64,000 nt of DNA from Solirubrobacter pauli (GTDB lineage Bacteria > Actinomycetota > Thermoleophilia > Solirubrobacterales > Solirubrobacteraceae), in the NCBI RefSeq assembly GCF_003633755.1, contig NZ_RBIL01000001.1, positions 2,713,426-2,777,425 of the forward strand, given 5' to 3'. The notes below the pieces were generated by a model. That model was not told the origin of the DNA, searched no databases, and was given only the letters and a program-made list of their open reading frames with translations. The position numbers and the translations under genes were made by a program. Of the stretch, positions 17,787-26,701 are shown one piece after another. Each line of letters starts with the position of its first letter. Position 1 is the stretch's first letter.

Positions 17787-17843
17787 GCACCTAGTATCGG
17801 AGCTTGTGCATCATTGTTTTAGGCTCTATTGGCTCTGGGATAC

Positions 17844-17858
17844 ATAGGGAGCGCCTAT
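17844..17858. promoter_or_regulatory. Candidate LysR-type operator overlapping the regulator start
   Basis: Inverted repeat ATAGG-GAGCG-CCTAT, containing T-N11-A (T17845, A17857), the generic LysR-box pattern. It overlaps the ATG of the LysR gene, fitting autorepression. One such match is expected by chance fairly often, so support is modest. Confidence 0.4.
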
Positions 17859-18732
17859 GAGACTGGAACAGCTCGAGTACTTCCTCGCCGCCGCCGAGCA
17901 CGGGAGCTTCTCGGCGGCCGCGAACGCGCTGCTGATGGCGCAGCCGAGCATGTCCGAGCAGATCCGCCGGCTCGAGGCGGAGCTCGGCGTGCCGCTGTTC
18001 GTCCGCGCGGGCCGCGGCATCGAGCTGACCGACGCCGGCCGCCTGCTGATCCCGCACGCCGAGCGCGTGCTGGCGGAGGCGCAGGAGGCGATCGAGTCCG
18101 TGCGCGAGGTCCGCACCCTCGTCTCGGGCACGGTCGCGTTCGGCTTCTTCGGCGGCGCGCACCACTCGCTCCTGGTCGGGGTCGTCGCCAAGTTCCGCGC
18201 CAAGTACCCCGAGGTGCGGGTCCGGGCGATCGGCCAGAACTCCGCCGAGGTCGCCGACGCCGTGCGCGACGGCCACCTGGAGGCGGGCCTCGTGATCCTC
18301 CCGATCGAGGACCGCGGGTTGGACGTGCGCCCGACGCTGCGAGAGGAGCTCTTCTACCTGTCCGCCGATCCCGAGCGGACCCGCGAGCCGATGACCGTCG
18401 ACCGGCTCGCGCAGGCGCCGCTGATCCTCTACGACGCGCGCTGGGCGGCCCAGGACCCGACACGCGTCCAGCTGCGCGAGATGGCGCAGACGAGCGGGGT
18501 CCGGCTCGAGCCCGTGATCGAGGTCGAGTACATGACGGCGGCCTTCGACCTGGCCGCGCGCGGGCTCGGCGACACGGTCGGCCTGGTGTCGATGCTGCGC
18601 GCCCGCAAGCTCCACACGGCGCCCTTCGACCCACCGCTCTACGAGACCTACGCGTTCATCACCCGTCGCAACGCTCGTCTTTCACCCTCCACACGCGCCT
18701 TCATGGAGATGGCCGAGAAGGCGCTCGGCTGA
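17857..18732 (+). CDS. LysR-family transcriptional regulator
   Basis: 291 residues. An N-terminal winged HTH (RLEQLEYFLAAAEHGSFSAAANALLMAQPSMSEQIRRLE, split here by rough position 2-40) is followed by a linker helix and a periplasmic-binding-protein-like effector domain (about 90-290). The inducer is unknown. A candidate T-N11-A site overlaps its start. Divergent genes are a tiny peptide ORF and the DNA ligase; neither is an obvious metabolic target. Confidence 0.88.
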   Translation: MRLEQLEYFLAAAEHGSFSAAANALLMAQPSMSEQIRRLEAELGVPLFVRAGRGIELTDAGRLLIPHAERVLAEAQEAIESVREVRTLVSGTVAFGFFGGAHHSLLVGVVAKFRAKYPEVRVRAIGQNSAEVADAVRDGHLEAGLVILPIEDRGLDVRPTLREELFYLSADPERTREPMTVDRLAQAPLILYDARWAAQDPTRVQLREMAQTSGVRLEPVIEVEYMTAAFDLAARGLGDTVGLVSMLRARKLHTAPFDPPLYETYAFITRRNARLSPSTRAFMEMAEKALG

Positions 18733-18751
18733 GCCGGATACGATCAACGGC

Positions 18752-19459
18752 ATGGCTGACGCGACGGTTGCCGAAGAGGAATACCTGCAGACCATCTTCT
18801 GGCTTCACGAGGCCGGCTTGCCGATGACCGGCGCGAACGTGGCCCGCGCGATGCAGCTCTCCGCGCCCACGGTGCACGAGATGGTCGGCCGCCTCGTCCG
18901 CGACGGCTACATCACGCGCGCCGCCGACAAGTCGATCTCGTTCACGGACGAAGGGCTCGAGCAGGCCCAGCAGGTGGTTCGTCGGCACCGGCTGATCGAG
19001 CGCTTCCTCACCGACGTGCTGAAGGTGCCGTGGGACGACGTCCACGAGGAGGCCGAGCGGCTCGAGCACGCGATGTCGCCGAACCTCGAGGCGCGCATGC
19101 TGGCCGCGATCGGGGACGCGAAGACGTGCCCGCACGGCCACCCGATCGAGCCGGGCACGCGGATCGAGGGCGTCCCGCTCGGCGACTGCGAACCGGGCGC
19201 GAAGGTGACGATCCTGCGCTTCGAGAACGAGGCCGAGGACCTGCTGCACCTGTTCAAGGCCGAGGGCCTGGAGCCCGGGTACGAGGGCGTGGTCAAGACC
19301 GTCGACGACGAGCACGTGACGTTCGAGCTCGACGGACGGGAAGGCACGCTCACCCGCTCCGTCGCCGAGACGGTCTCCGTGCTCGCGGACCCGTCGCCGC
19401 CGCCGCGCATCGCCCTTCCCGAGCAGCTCGTGCTCGGTAAGGAACGCTACGGACGCTGA
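18752..19459 (+). CDS. DtxR/MntR-family metal-dependent regulator
   Basis: 235 residues. An N-terminal HTH (about 5-65, with EEEYLQTIFWLHE and LSAPTVHEMVGRL) is followed by a dimerisation/metal-binding domain (about 66-140, HRLIERFLTDVL, EEAERLEHAMS, CPHGHPI) and a FeoA/SH3-like domain (about 150-225). It senses Fe2+ or Mn2+ and represses uptake genes. No uptake genes are in the window, so its targets lie elsewhere. Confidence 0.9.
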   Translation: MADATVAEEEYLQTIFWLHEAGLPMTGANVARAMQLSAPTVHEMVGRLVRDGYITRAADKSISFTDEGLEQAQQVVRRHRLIERFLTDVLKVPWDDVHEEAERLEHAMSPNLEARMLAAIGDAKTCPHGHPIEPGTRIEGVPLGDCEPGAKVTILRFENEAEDLLHLFKAEGLEPGYEGVVKTVDDEHVTFELDGREGTLTRSVAETVSVLADPSPPPRIALPEQLVLGKERYGR

Positions 19460-19507
19460 TAACGGATCCGACTTGGAGGGAGCGGGGCGTGAGGCCAGGC
19501 TGTACGC

Positions 19508-19846
19508 ATGGCTTTGAACCCCGTGACCACTGACACCTTCACCGCCGAGGTCCTCGAGGCGGACAAGCCGGTCCTCGTGGACTTCTGGGCGACCTGGTGC
19601 CCGCCGTGTCGGGCGATGTCGCCGCTGCTCGCGGACATGGCGGCCGAGCGCGACGACCTGAAGATCGTCAGCGTCGACGTCGACAACGAGCAGGAGCTGG
19701 CCGTCAAGTACGGCGTGCTCGGCATGCCGACGTTCATGCTCTTCGACAACGGCACGCAGATCGCCAACCTGGTCGGCGCACGGCCGCGCAAGCGGCTCGA
19801 GTCAGAGCTCCGCGAGGCGCTCGAGCAGCAGCCGGCCGGCCGGTGA
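19508..19846 (+). CDS. trxA: Thioredoxin with a CPPC active site
   Basis: 112 residues, the normal thioredoxin length, with VLVDFWATWC, the cis-Pro loop GMPTFMLF and no signal peptide, so cytoplasmic. The active site reads WCPPC (Cys31, Cys34) where thioredoxins usually have WCGPC; the extra Pro is expected to shift redox potential. The 3' end overlaps the convergent LysR gene by 45 bp. Confidence 0.9.
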   Translation: MALNPVTTDTFTAEVLEADKPVLVDFWATWCPPCRAMSPLLADMAAERDDLKIVSVDVDNEQELAVKYGVLGMPTFMLFDNGTQIANLVGARPRKRLESELREALEQQPAGR

Positions 19847-20662
19847 CGCGCCCGCGGAGGGCGTGAGCAGCGACAACCGGTGGCGTGGCGGGTCCGCGAG
19901 ATCCGCCGCGCCGACGACCGGCCCGGGCCGCTCGAGCCAGCTCGCCGGCACGAGCCCGACGCCGAGGCCTTCCCGCACGAGGAAGCGGACCGTCGCCGGG
20001 TCGCCGACCTCGAACAGCGGCAGCGGGCTGAAGCCCGCCTCCTGCGTGGCCTGCAGGACCGTGTCGCGCAGGGCCGTCCCCGGCTCCGCGAGGATGAACG
20101 GGCGCCCGCGCAACTGATCGAGCGCGATCGTGGTGCCCGCGAGCTCGTCGTCGACGGGCACCACGACCCGCAGCGGCTCGTCCGCCAGCGGCACCACCTC
20201 GAGGCCGGCCGGCGGCTCGGTGAGCGCCAGCACCGCCACGTCGACGGCCCCCGCCTGCACGAGCGCGACGACCTCGGCCGCCGACCCCTGGCGCAGCGCG
20301 ATCTGAATGTGCGGATGGTCGCCGTGGAACGCGGCCAGCGCGGCCGGGAGCCGCGGCGCGTCCGCCGCGGTCGTCGCGACCCGCACGACGCCGCGGGAGA
20401 CGCCGGTGTGGCGGTCCATCTCCGCGCGGGCCTGCGCGACCTCGGCGAGGATCTTCTCGGCGTGCACGAGCAGGTCGGCGCCCGCCGGGGTGAGCTCGAC
20501 GCCCTTGGAGGTGCGCCGGAACAGCGCGAGCCCGAGCTCGGCCTCCAGCCGGCGCACCTGCTGGGAGAGCGCGGGCTGGGTGACGTACAACGACTCGGCC
20601 GCGCGCGTGAAGTGCCGGTGGCGCGCGACGGCCGCGAAGTACTCGAGCTGCCGGAGCTCCAC
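19802..20662 (-). CDS. LysR-family transcriptional regulator
   Basis: 286 residues from GTG 20662, where the conserved LysR start ELRQLEYFAAVARHRHFTRA begins; longer frames add only Arg/Ala-rich residues. HTH 1-60, then an effector domain with the typical PFILAEPGTALRDTV and VREGLGVGLVPASW. It lies downstream of the GH3 glycosidase on the same strand and might regulate it, but the effector is unknown. Its 3' end overlaps trxA by 45 bp on the opposite strand. Confidence 0.87.
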   Translation of the reverse strand: MELRQLEYFAAVARHRHFTRAAESLYVTQPALSQQVRRLEAELGLALFRRTSKGVELTPAGADLLVHAEKILAEVAQARAEMDRHTGVSRGVVRVATTAADAPRLPAALAAFHGDHPHIQIALRQGSAAEVVALVQAGAVDVAVLALTEPPAGLEVVPLADEPLRVVVPVDDELAGTTIALDQLRGRPFILAEPGTALRDTVLQATQEAGFSPLPLFEVGDPATVRFLVREGLGVGLVPASWLERPGPVVGAADLADPPRHRLSLLTPSAGASPAGRLLLERLAEL

Positions 20663-20771
20663 TAGCGCGCGGGCTCGCAGGGGCGGGCGGCGAAGGCGCG
20701 CGTGGGCGCGGGGCGCGTCGTGGCGCAACGGGCGGTGGACGGCGGCGCCGCCGGCTCCGTGCCGGGCGGCC

Positions 20772-22949
20772 TCACGGCGCCACGACGCTGCGGAGCTTGA
20801 GGTCGGCGACCGAGCGGCCCGCCTCGAGCACGAAGTCGCCGGGCTCGGTCTGCCAGCCGCCGTCCCAGTGCTGGAACGCGCGCGGGGCGAGCGGGACGTC
20901 GACGATGACCTCCTCGCCGGCGTCGGCCTCGACGACCGCGAAGCCCACGAGCCAGCGCGCCGGGCGCTCGACCGCGCTGTCGGGCTTGGACGCGTAGACC
21001 TGCACGACCTCCCGGCCGCGGCGCGTCCCGGTGTTCGCGAGGCGCACCTTCGTGCCGTCCATCGCCAGGTACTGCCAGCTCGTGTAGCCGAGGCCGTGGC
21101 CGAACGGGAACAGCGGCTGCACGTCGCCGCGGTAGCCGACCTTCAGGCCTTCCGCGTAGCGCAGGACGCCGTCGACGGGCTGCACGCCCGGCAGGCCGTC
21201 CTCGGCCTGGGGCCACGTGGTCGGCAGGCGGCCGCCGGGCTCGGCGGCGCCGAGGATGACGTCGGCGAGCGCGTGGCCGCCCTCCTGGCCGGGGAACCAG
21301 GCGAGCAGGATGCCGGGTGCGCGCTTGACCCACGGCATCAGCACCGGCGCACCCGCGTTGACCACCACGACCGTCTTCGGGTTGGCGTCGGTCACCGCCT
21401 CGACCAGCTCGTCCTGGCGGCCGGGGAGCGCGAGGCTCGAGCGGTCGAAGCCCTCGCTCTCGACCTCCGGGGTGGTGCCGACGACGACCACGACGAGGTC
21501 CGCGTCGCGCGCCAGGGCGACCGCGTCCTCGAAGGCGCGTTCGGGGAACGGCGGCTCGTGGTTGAGCTGGAACGCGGTGACGCCCTCGGCGCGCAGCACC
21601 ACGTCCACGGTCTGTCCCGCCTCGAGCGTGACCGGCACGCCCCGCTGCGGAGGCGCGAAGAGATGCTCGCCGGGATCGGCGCCGGGGCGGAGCGCCAGCG
21701 CTTCGTCGAACGCGATCGCGCCGTCGAGGGTGAGCGTGAAGTGGCCGACGCCGGACGCGCCGATCACGTGCTCGCCCGCGCGCTCGGCGGTGATCGTCGT
21801 GTGGACCTCGACCGTCCGCGGCTTCCCGAACCACGTGAAGTCGCCCGTCTCGCGCCGCTCGGTGCGGTCGCCGTCGCGCAGCTCGACGGACACGTCCGCC
21901 ACCGGCAGCCGCGTGTGCGCCTTCACGCCGGGCGCGTAGCCGACCTCCGCGTGCGGCAGGGCGGTGCGCAGCCCTTCGAGCGGCGACACGGTGTAGGGCG
22001 GGAAGACGGTCGCGCTGCCGCCGCCGAGCGTGCGCGCGTGGGCCGCGTTGGGGCCGATCACGGCGACGCGCCGGAGCGAGCTGCCGGTGAGCGGCAGCAG
22101 CGACCCGTGGTTGCGCGCGAGGACGAAGCCGGCGGCCGCGGCGGCGCGCAGCTCGGCCGCGATCTCGGCTTCCGACCACGGGGTGGCTTCCCGCTCCGCC
22201 GTGCGTTCGTTGAGCCGGCGAAGCCGGGCGAGCCGCGCGTCCACGTCGGGCGGGTCGAGCGGGCTGTCCGGGCCGGGCATCGCGAGGTCGACGTCGGCGT
22301 GCGCGCTGCGGGTCGCTCCCCAGTCGGACATGACGACGCCGTCGTAGCCCCATTCGTCACGCAGGACCTGCTGGACGAGCGGCGACTCGCTCATCGTGTG
22401 CCCGTTGACGGCGTTGTAGGAGGACATGACCGCCCACGGGCGGCCCTCGGCGACGATCAGCTCGAAGGGCAGCAGGTAGAGCTCGCGCAGGACGCGCTCG
22501 TCCACGACGGCGTCCAGCGTGAAGCGCTCCGTCTCGGAGTCGTTGGCGACGAAGTGCTTGACGGTCGCGGCCACGCCTTCGGCCTGCAGGCCGCGGACGA
22601 ACGCGGCGCCGATCGCGCCCGTGAGGTACGGGTCCTCGGAGAAGCACTCGAAGTGGCGGCCGCCGAAGGGCGTGCGGTGCAGGTTCACGGTCGGCGCGAG
22701 CAGGACGTCGACGCCCTTGCGGCGGCACTCGTGGGCGAGCAGCCGTCCGACGCGCTCGATCCGCGTCACGTCCCAGGAGGCGGCGAGCGCGGTGGGTGAG
22801 GGGACGTTCGCCGACGGCGAGCGCTCGTCCCAGGTCTCGCCGCGGACGCCCGCGGGGCCGTCGGACACGACGATCCGCCGCAGCCCCAGCGCCGGCGCCG
22901 CCCGCAGCGACCAGGCGTCCGCGCCCGTGAGCAAACGCACCTTCTCCAT
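20772..22949 (-). CDS. Glycoside hydrolase family 3 beta-glucosidase-like enzyme
   Basis: 725 residues, no signal peptide. The GH3 N-terminal domain has VKHFVANDSE and the nucleophile Asp in GVVMSDWGA. The second GH3 domain (from about 270) is interrupted by a PA14-like insertion (about 355-450, ending near VDVVLRAEGVTAF). A fibronectin-III-like C-terminal domain follows (about 620-715). It probably removes glucose or another sugar from oligosaccharides or glycosides in the cytoplasm. The ATG is 11 bp from the ATG of the divergent HAD gene, leaving almost no room for two leaders. Confidence 0.9.
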   Translation of the reverse strand: MEKVRLLTGADAWSLRAAPALGLRRIVVSDGPAGVRGETWDERSPSANVPSPTALAASWDVTRIERVGRLLAHECRRKGVDVLLAPTVNLHRTPFGGRHFECFSEDPYLTGAIGAAFVRGLQAEGVAATVKHFVANDSETERFTLDAVVDERVLRELYLLPFELIVAEGRPWAVMSSYNAVNGHTMSESPLVQQVLRDEWGYDGVVMSDWGATRSAHADVDLAMPGPDSPLDPPDVDARLARLRRLNERTAEREATPWSEAEIAAELRAAAAAGFVLARNHGSLLPLTGSSLRRVAVIGPNAAHARTLGGGSATVFPPYTVSPLEGLRTALPHAEVGYAPGVKAHTRLPVADVSVELRDGDRTERRETGDFTWFGKPRTVEVHTTITAERAGEHVIGASGVGHFTLTLDGAIAFDEALALRPGADPGEHLFAPPQRGVPVTLEAGQTVDVVLRAEGVTAFQLNHEPPFPERAFEDAVALARDADLVVVVVGTTPEVESEGFDRSSLALPGRQDELVEAVTDANPKTVVVVNAGAPVLMPWVKRAPGILLAWFPGQEGGHALADVILGAAEPGGRLPTTWPQAEDGLPGVQPVDGVLRYAEGLKVGYRGDVQPLFPFGHGLGYTSWQYLAMDGTKVRLANTGTRRGREVVQVYASKPDSAVERPARWLVGFAVVEADAGEEVIVDVPLAPRAFQHWDGGWQTEPGDFVLEAGRSVADLKLRSVVAP

Positions 22950-22960
22950 CGAACGTCAGT

Positions 22961-23611
22961 ATGGACCAGGTGAAGGCGCTGATCTTCGACGTATTCGGCA
23001 CGACGGTGGACTGGCGCGGAAGCATGATCCGCCACACGGCGCGGTTCGGGCTGCCCGAGGAGACGGCCGACCTGTGGCGCGACCAGTACCAGCCGCAGCT
23101 GGAGACGGTCCGCAGCGGCCGTCGCCCGTGGGTGAACCTCGACGTGCTGCACCGGATCGGGCTGGACATAGTCCTGGCCGAGCTGGGTATCGACCTCCCA
23201 GACCGCTATCGCCGCACGCTGGTCAAGGCGTGGCATGCGCTCGACCCGTGGCCCGACGTCGTCGCCGGGCTGACGCACCTCAAGGAGTCCCACATCATCG
23301 CGCCCTGCTCGAACGGCCACATCGCCCAGTCGGTCAACCTCGCCAAGTACGCCGGGCTGCCCTGGGACGCGATCCTGGGTGCCGAGCTCGCCCACGCGTA
23401 CAAGCCCGACCCGGCCGTCTACCGCGCCAGCGCCGACGCCCTCGGCCTCGCCTACGACGAGGTCTGCATGGTCGCCGCGCACAACGACGACCTGCACGCG
23501 GCCCGGGCGGCCGGGCTGCGGACGGCGTTCGTCCCGCGTCCCACCGAGGACTCCGAGCCCGACAGCGACTGGGACATCGTCGCCACGACGTTCGCAGAGC
23601 TCGCGCCTTGA
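22961..23611 (+). CDS. HAD hydrolase, (S)-2-haloacid dehalogenase type II-like
   Basis: 216 residues. Motif I is FDVFGTTVDWRG with nucleophile Asp; motif II is PCSNGH; the Lys of motif III lies in AYKPDPAVY; motif IV is VAAHNDDLHAA. These fit the L-2-haloacid dehalogenase branch of HAD enzymes. Real substrates of many such genes are unknown. The TGA overlaps the TTG of the antiporter gene (TTGA), so the two are translationally coupled. Confidence 0.85.
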   Translation: MDQVKALIFDVFGTTVDWRGSMIRHTARFGLPEETADLWRDQYQPQLETVRSGRRPWVNLDVLHRIGLDIVLAELGIDLPDRYRRTLVKAWHALDPWPDVVAGLTHLKESHIIAPCSNGHIAQSVNLAKYAGLPWDAILGAELAHAYKPDPAVYRASADALGLAYDEVCMVAAHNDDLHAARAAGLRTAFVPRPTEDSEPDSDWDIVATTFAELAP

Positions 23612-24684
23612 AGCACCTGATCGCGGGGTGGGGCACGGTCCTCGCCTTCCAGTTCTTCGGGGACAGCCTGCTCTCGAAGGGCAACCTGGACTCGGTCCCG
23701 ATCGGGCTGCTGCTGTTCGCCTGGATCCTGGGCGTGATCCTGTGGTGCGCGTTCGGCGTGATCGTCGCCGCCGACCACCTGGCGGAGATGCTCGGCGAGC
23801 CCTACGGCACGCTGATCCTCACGCTCAGCATCGTCGGCATCGAGGTCATGCTGATCAGCGCCGTCATGCTGGGCGGTGACGCGCCGACCGTCGGCCGGGA
23901 CACGATGTTCGCGGTGATGATGATCGTGCTCAACGGCGTGATCGGCCTGTCGCTGGTCATCGGCGGGCTCAAGCACCACGAGCAGGACTACAGCCTCCCG
24001 GGCGCCTCCGCCTTCCTGAGCGTGATCATCCCGCTCGGGGTCATCGCGCTGATCCTGCCGGCGATGACGACGTCCACCGACGCGCCGACGCTCTCGACCA
24101 CGCAGGCGATCCTGTTCGCCGGGGCGACGATCGTCCTGTACGTCTTCTTCCTCAAGATCCAGACCGGCCGCCACCGCGACCTGTTCGTCCACGGCGCGTC
24201 GGACGAGCACGAGCTGGAGGAGGTCAACTCGCGCACGATCGGCAAGTGGGTGGTGCTGCTGCTCGCCGGCGCGATCCCGATCGTGCTGCTCTCCAAGAGC
24301 CTGGACAAGGTGGTCAAGGCCGAGATCGAGCTGATCGGCGCGCCGATCGCGCTCAGCGGCGTCCTGATCGCCCTGATCGTGTTCACGCCGGAGGGCATCA
24401 GCGCGCTCAAGGCGGCGTCCAAGAACCAGCTCCAGCGCACGGTGAACCTGTGCCTGGGCGCCTGCCTGTCCACGCTCGGCCTGACGCTGCCGGCGGTCCT
24501 CATCATCGGGCTGATCACGGGCGAGCAGGTGATCCTGGGCCTTGACCCGACCGGCCAGGTGCTCGTCGCGTTGACGCTGCTGCTGAGCGTGGTGACGTTC
24601 TCCGGCCCGCGCACGACCGTGCTGGAAGGGGCGGTGCACCTGCTCGTCTTCTTCGTGTACATCGTGCTGGTGTTCTCGCCGTAA
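23608..24684 (+). CDS. chaA: Calcium/proton (or sodium/proton) antiporter, ChaA/CAX family
   Basis: 358 residues from TTG 23608, overlapping the HAD stop. About 11 TM segments in two halves. Each half has the acidic exchange motif, SIVGIEVMLISAVML in the first and VFTPEGISALKAASKN in the second, typical of CAX/ChaA exchangers. A short hydrophilic loop rich in acids (ASDEHELEEVNSRT) separates the halves. It exports Ca2+ or Na+ against H+. Confidence 0.88.
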   Translation: MKHLIAGWGTVLAFQFFGDSLLSKGNLDSVPIGLLLFAWILGVILWCAFGVIVAADHLAEMLGEPYGTLILTLSIVGIEVMLISAVMLGGDAPTVGRDTMFAVMMIVLNGVIGLSLVIGGLKHHEQDYSLPGASAFLSVIIPLGVIALILPAMTTSTDAPTLSTTQAILFAGATIVLYVFFLKIQTGRHRDLFVHGASDEHELEEVNSRTIGKWVVLLLAGAIPIVLLSKSLDKVVKAEIELIGAPIALSGVLIALIVFTPEGISALKAASKNQLQRTVNLCLGACLSTLGLTLPAVLIIGLITGEQVILGLDPTGQVLVALTLLLSVVTFSGPRTTVLEGAVHLLVFFVYIVLVFSP

Positions 24685-24696
24685 CATCTTGGCGCG

Positions 24697-26286
24697 TTGG
24701 CGTACGACGAGCTCCGCAAACTCCATGCCCTGCAGCGCGTCACCGACGTCGGTCTCGCGTACCTGCCCCTGGACGAGCTGCTGACGGAGCTCCTCGAGCG
24801 GATCGCGGAGATCCTGCACTCCGACACCGCCGCCTTCCTGCTGCTCGAGGAGGACGGCGCCTCGTTGCTGGCGACCGCGGCGAAGGGCATCGAGGAGGAG
24901 GTCGAGCAGGGCGTCCGGATTCCGGTCGGCGGCGGCTTCGCCGGGCGGATCGCGGCCGAGCGGCGGGCGATCTTCATCGAGGACGTCGACCACGCGGACA
25001 TCCTCAACCCGATCCTGCGCGAGAAGGGCATCCGGTCGATGCTGGGCGTGCCGCTGCTCGTGGAGGAGCAGGTGATCGGCGTGCTGCACGTCGGCACGCT
25101 CACGCCGCGGCTCTTCGACGAGGCCGACACGGAGCTGCTCCAGCTCGCCGCCGACCGCGCCGCCACGTCGATCGAACGCGCCCGGCTCTTCCATCAGCGC
25201 GGCGTCGTCGAGGCGCTGCAACGCAGCCTCGTGCCTGAGCAGCTGCCGTCGGTGCCCGGGCTGGAGCTGGCGGCGCGCTACCGCCCGGCGGTACGGCGCG
25301 GGGGCATCGGCGGCGACTGGTTCGACGCCTTCCCGCTCGGGCGCGGCGGGATCGCGCTGGTCGTCGGCGACGTGATGGGGCACGGCATCGGCGCCGCCGC
25401 GTTGATGGCGCAGATGCGCACGGGCCTGCGCGCCTACGCGCTGGACGGGCACTCGCCGGCCGGGGTCGTCGACCGGCTCAACCGGCTCCTGCTCACCCTC
25501 GGTCAACGGCTGATGACCACGCTGGCGTACGCGCTGCTCGACCTCGAGCGCGAGCAGGTGACGCTGGTCAGCGCCGGCCACCTGCCGCCGCTGGTGCGTG
25601 CGCCCGGCGGAGAGACCGCGGTGCTGGCGGTCGACGGCGGCCCGCCGCTCGGCGTCTCCACGGTCTCCACTTACCACGAGACGACGTTCGACTTCCCGGC
25701 CGGCAGCACGCTGCTGCTGGCGACCGACGGCGCGGTCGAGGTGCGCGGCGAGAGCATCGACGACGGGCTGGAGCGGCTGCGCGCGTTGCTGGAACGCGCC
25801 GACGACCTCGAGGTGCTCTGCCAGGACGTCGCCGAGGGGGAGGTCCGTGGCGCGCCCGCGGACGACGACGTCGCGATCCTCGGCGCGCGGCTGGAGCTGC
25901 TGCCGGACACGCTGCGCACGACGTGGCCCGCGTCAGCGGAGACGCTGCCGGCGATGCGCCCGCTGCTGCGCCGCTGGCTCGGCCGCTGGGGCGCCGGCGA
26001 GGACGAGATCTACGACATCATCGTGGCCGTGCAGGAGGCCTCGGCGAACGCGGTCGAGCACGCGTACGCGCCCGGCGCCGCGACCTACGAGGTCACCGCC
26101 GAGCACGACCACGGCGTGATCCGCTTCGTCGTGCGCGATCGCGGACGCTGGCGCGAGCCGCGCGGCACGCACCGCGGACGCGGGATCTCGATGATGCGGG
26201 CACTGATGGAGACGGTCGATGTGGTCCAGGACGAGGAGGGAACGCGGGTGGAGTTGCGGCGAACGCTCGGGAGGCAGGCGGCGTGA
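24697..26286 (+). CDS. GAF-PP2C (SpoIIE/RsbU-like) phosphatase fused to RsbW-like ATPase domain
   Basis: 529 residues from a TTG. A GAF sensor domain (about 15-170) is followed by a PP2C/SpoIIE phosphatase (about 195-385, with GGDWFD, VVGDVMGHGIGAA, LLLATDGAVE and PADDDVAIL) and an anti-sigma-kinase type HATPase (about 405-525, IIVAVQEASANAVEHAY and GRGISMMRAL). It joins the opposing phosphatase and kinase activities of a partner-switch in one chain. The STAS protein encoded 70 bp downstream is the obvious substrate. The sigma factor under control is not in the window. Confidence 0.9.
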   Translation: MAYDELRKLHALQRVTDVGLAYLPLDELLTELLERIAEILHSDTAAFLLLEEDGASLLATAAKGIEEEVEQGVRIPVGGGFAGRIAAERRAIFIEDVDHADILNPILREKGIRSMLGVPLLVEEQVIGVLHVGTLTPRLFDEADTELLQLAADRAATSIERARLFHQRGVVEALQRSLVPEQLPSVPGLELAARYRPAVRRGGIGGDWFDAFPLGRGGIALVVGDVMGHGIGAAALMAQMRTGLRAYALDGHSPAGVVDRLNRLLLTLGQRLMTTLAYALLDLEREQVTLVSAGHLPPLVRAPGGETAVLAVDGGPPLGVSTVSTYHETTFDFPAGSTLLLATDGAVEVRGESIDDGLERLRALLERADDLEVLCQDVAEGEVRGAPADDDVAILGARLELLPDTLRTTWPASAETLPAMRPLLRRWLGRWGAGEDEIYDIIVAVQEASANAVEHAYAPGAATYEVTAEHDHGVIRFVVRDRGRWREPRGTHRGRGISMMRALMETVDVVQDEEGTRVELRRTLGRQAA

Positions 26287-26360
26287 GCATCTGCGAAGCG
26301 ATGCTCGAAGCGACCGCCGATGGCGCCGCGTCAGCGGCTGCCCGGATGGTTCGCCTGTGA
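26283..26360 (+). CDS. Possible 25-residue coupled ORF between phosphatase and STAS genes
   Basis: GTG 26283 overlaps the phosphatase TGA (GTGA), and its own TGA overlaps the STAS GTG (GTGA). It encodes 25 residues, Ala-rich with one Cys and no known motif. Like 2047-2115, it bridges an intercistronic gap by two overlaps. It may only be a coupling leader. Confidence 0.3.
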   Translation: MSICEAMLEATADGAASAAARMVRL

Positions 26361-26701
26361 GCGAGCTGGCACGGGTGGCGGCGCAGTGGCACGGCGATCT
26401 GCCGGTCGCGGTGGTGCACGGCGAGGTGGACGCGGCCAACGTGGCCGAGATCGGCGTCGCGCTGCGCAGCCTGGTCACGAACCGCTCGTCGGTGCTGATC
26501 GTCGACCTGTCGCCGACCACCTACCTCGACAGCGCGGGCATCAACCTGATGTTCTCGCTCGGCGACGAGCTGCGCGGCCGCCAGCTGAACCTGCGGCTCG
26601 TGATCGCGCCGCGCTCCCCGATCTCGCGCATGCTCGCGATCACCGGGCTCGACAAGGCGTACCCGACCTACGCGACGCTGGACGAGGCGCTCAGCGCGTA
26701 G
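26357..26701 (+). CDS. STAS-domain anti-sigma factor antagonist
   Basis: 114 residues from GTG 26357. The STAS fold has VVHGEVDAANVAEIG and the phospho-acceptor site in LSPTTYLDSAGINLMF (Ser59). When unphosphorylated such proteins bind anti-sigma kinases and free sigma. The upstream GAF-PP2C-HATPase protein can in principle both phosphorylate and dephosphorylate it. The 3' end overlaps the convergent AraC gene by 34 bp. Confidence 0.87.
   Translation: MSELARVAAQWHGDLPVAVVHGEVDAANVAEIGVALRSLVTNRSSVLIVDLSPTTYLDSAGINLMFSLGDELRGRQLNLRLVIAPRSPISRMLAITGLDKAYPTYATLDEALSA

Noticed and set aside
20741-20752. GGCGGCGCCGCC palindrome as an operator between LysR and GH3 genes
   Set aside because: Pure GC palindromes of this length are common by chance at this base composition.
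20307-22799. 830-codon plus-strand open frame over the GH3 gene
   Set aside because: No recognisable fold; GH3 motifs on the other strand explain the codon pattern.
23452-25677. 741-codon minus-strand open frame over the antiporter and GAF-PP2C genes
   Set aside because: Low-complexity Arg/Gln/His-rich product, antisense to clear transporter and phosphatase genes.
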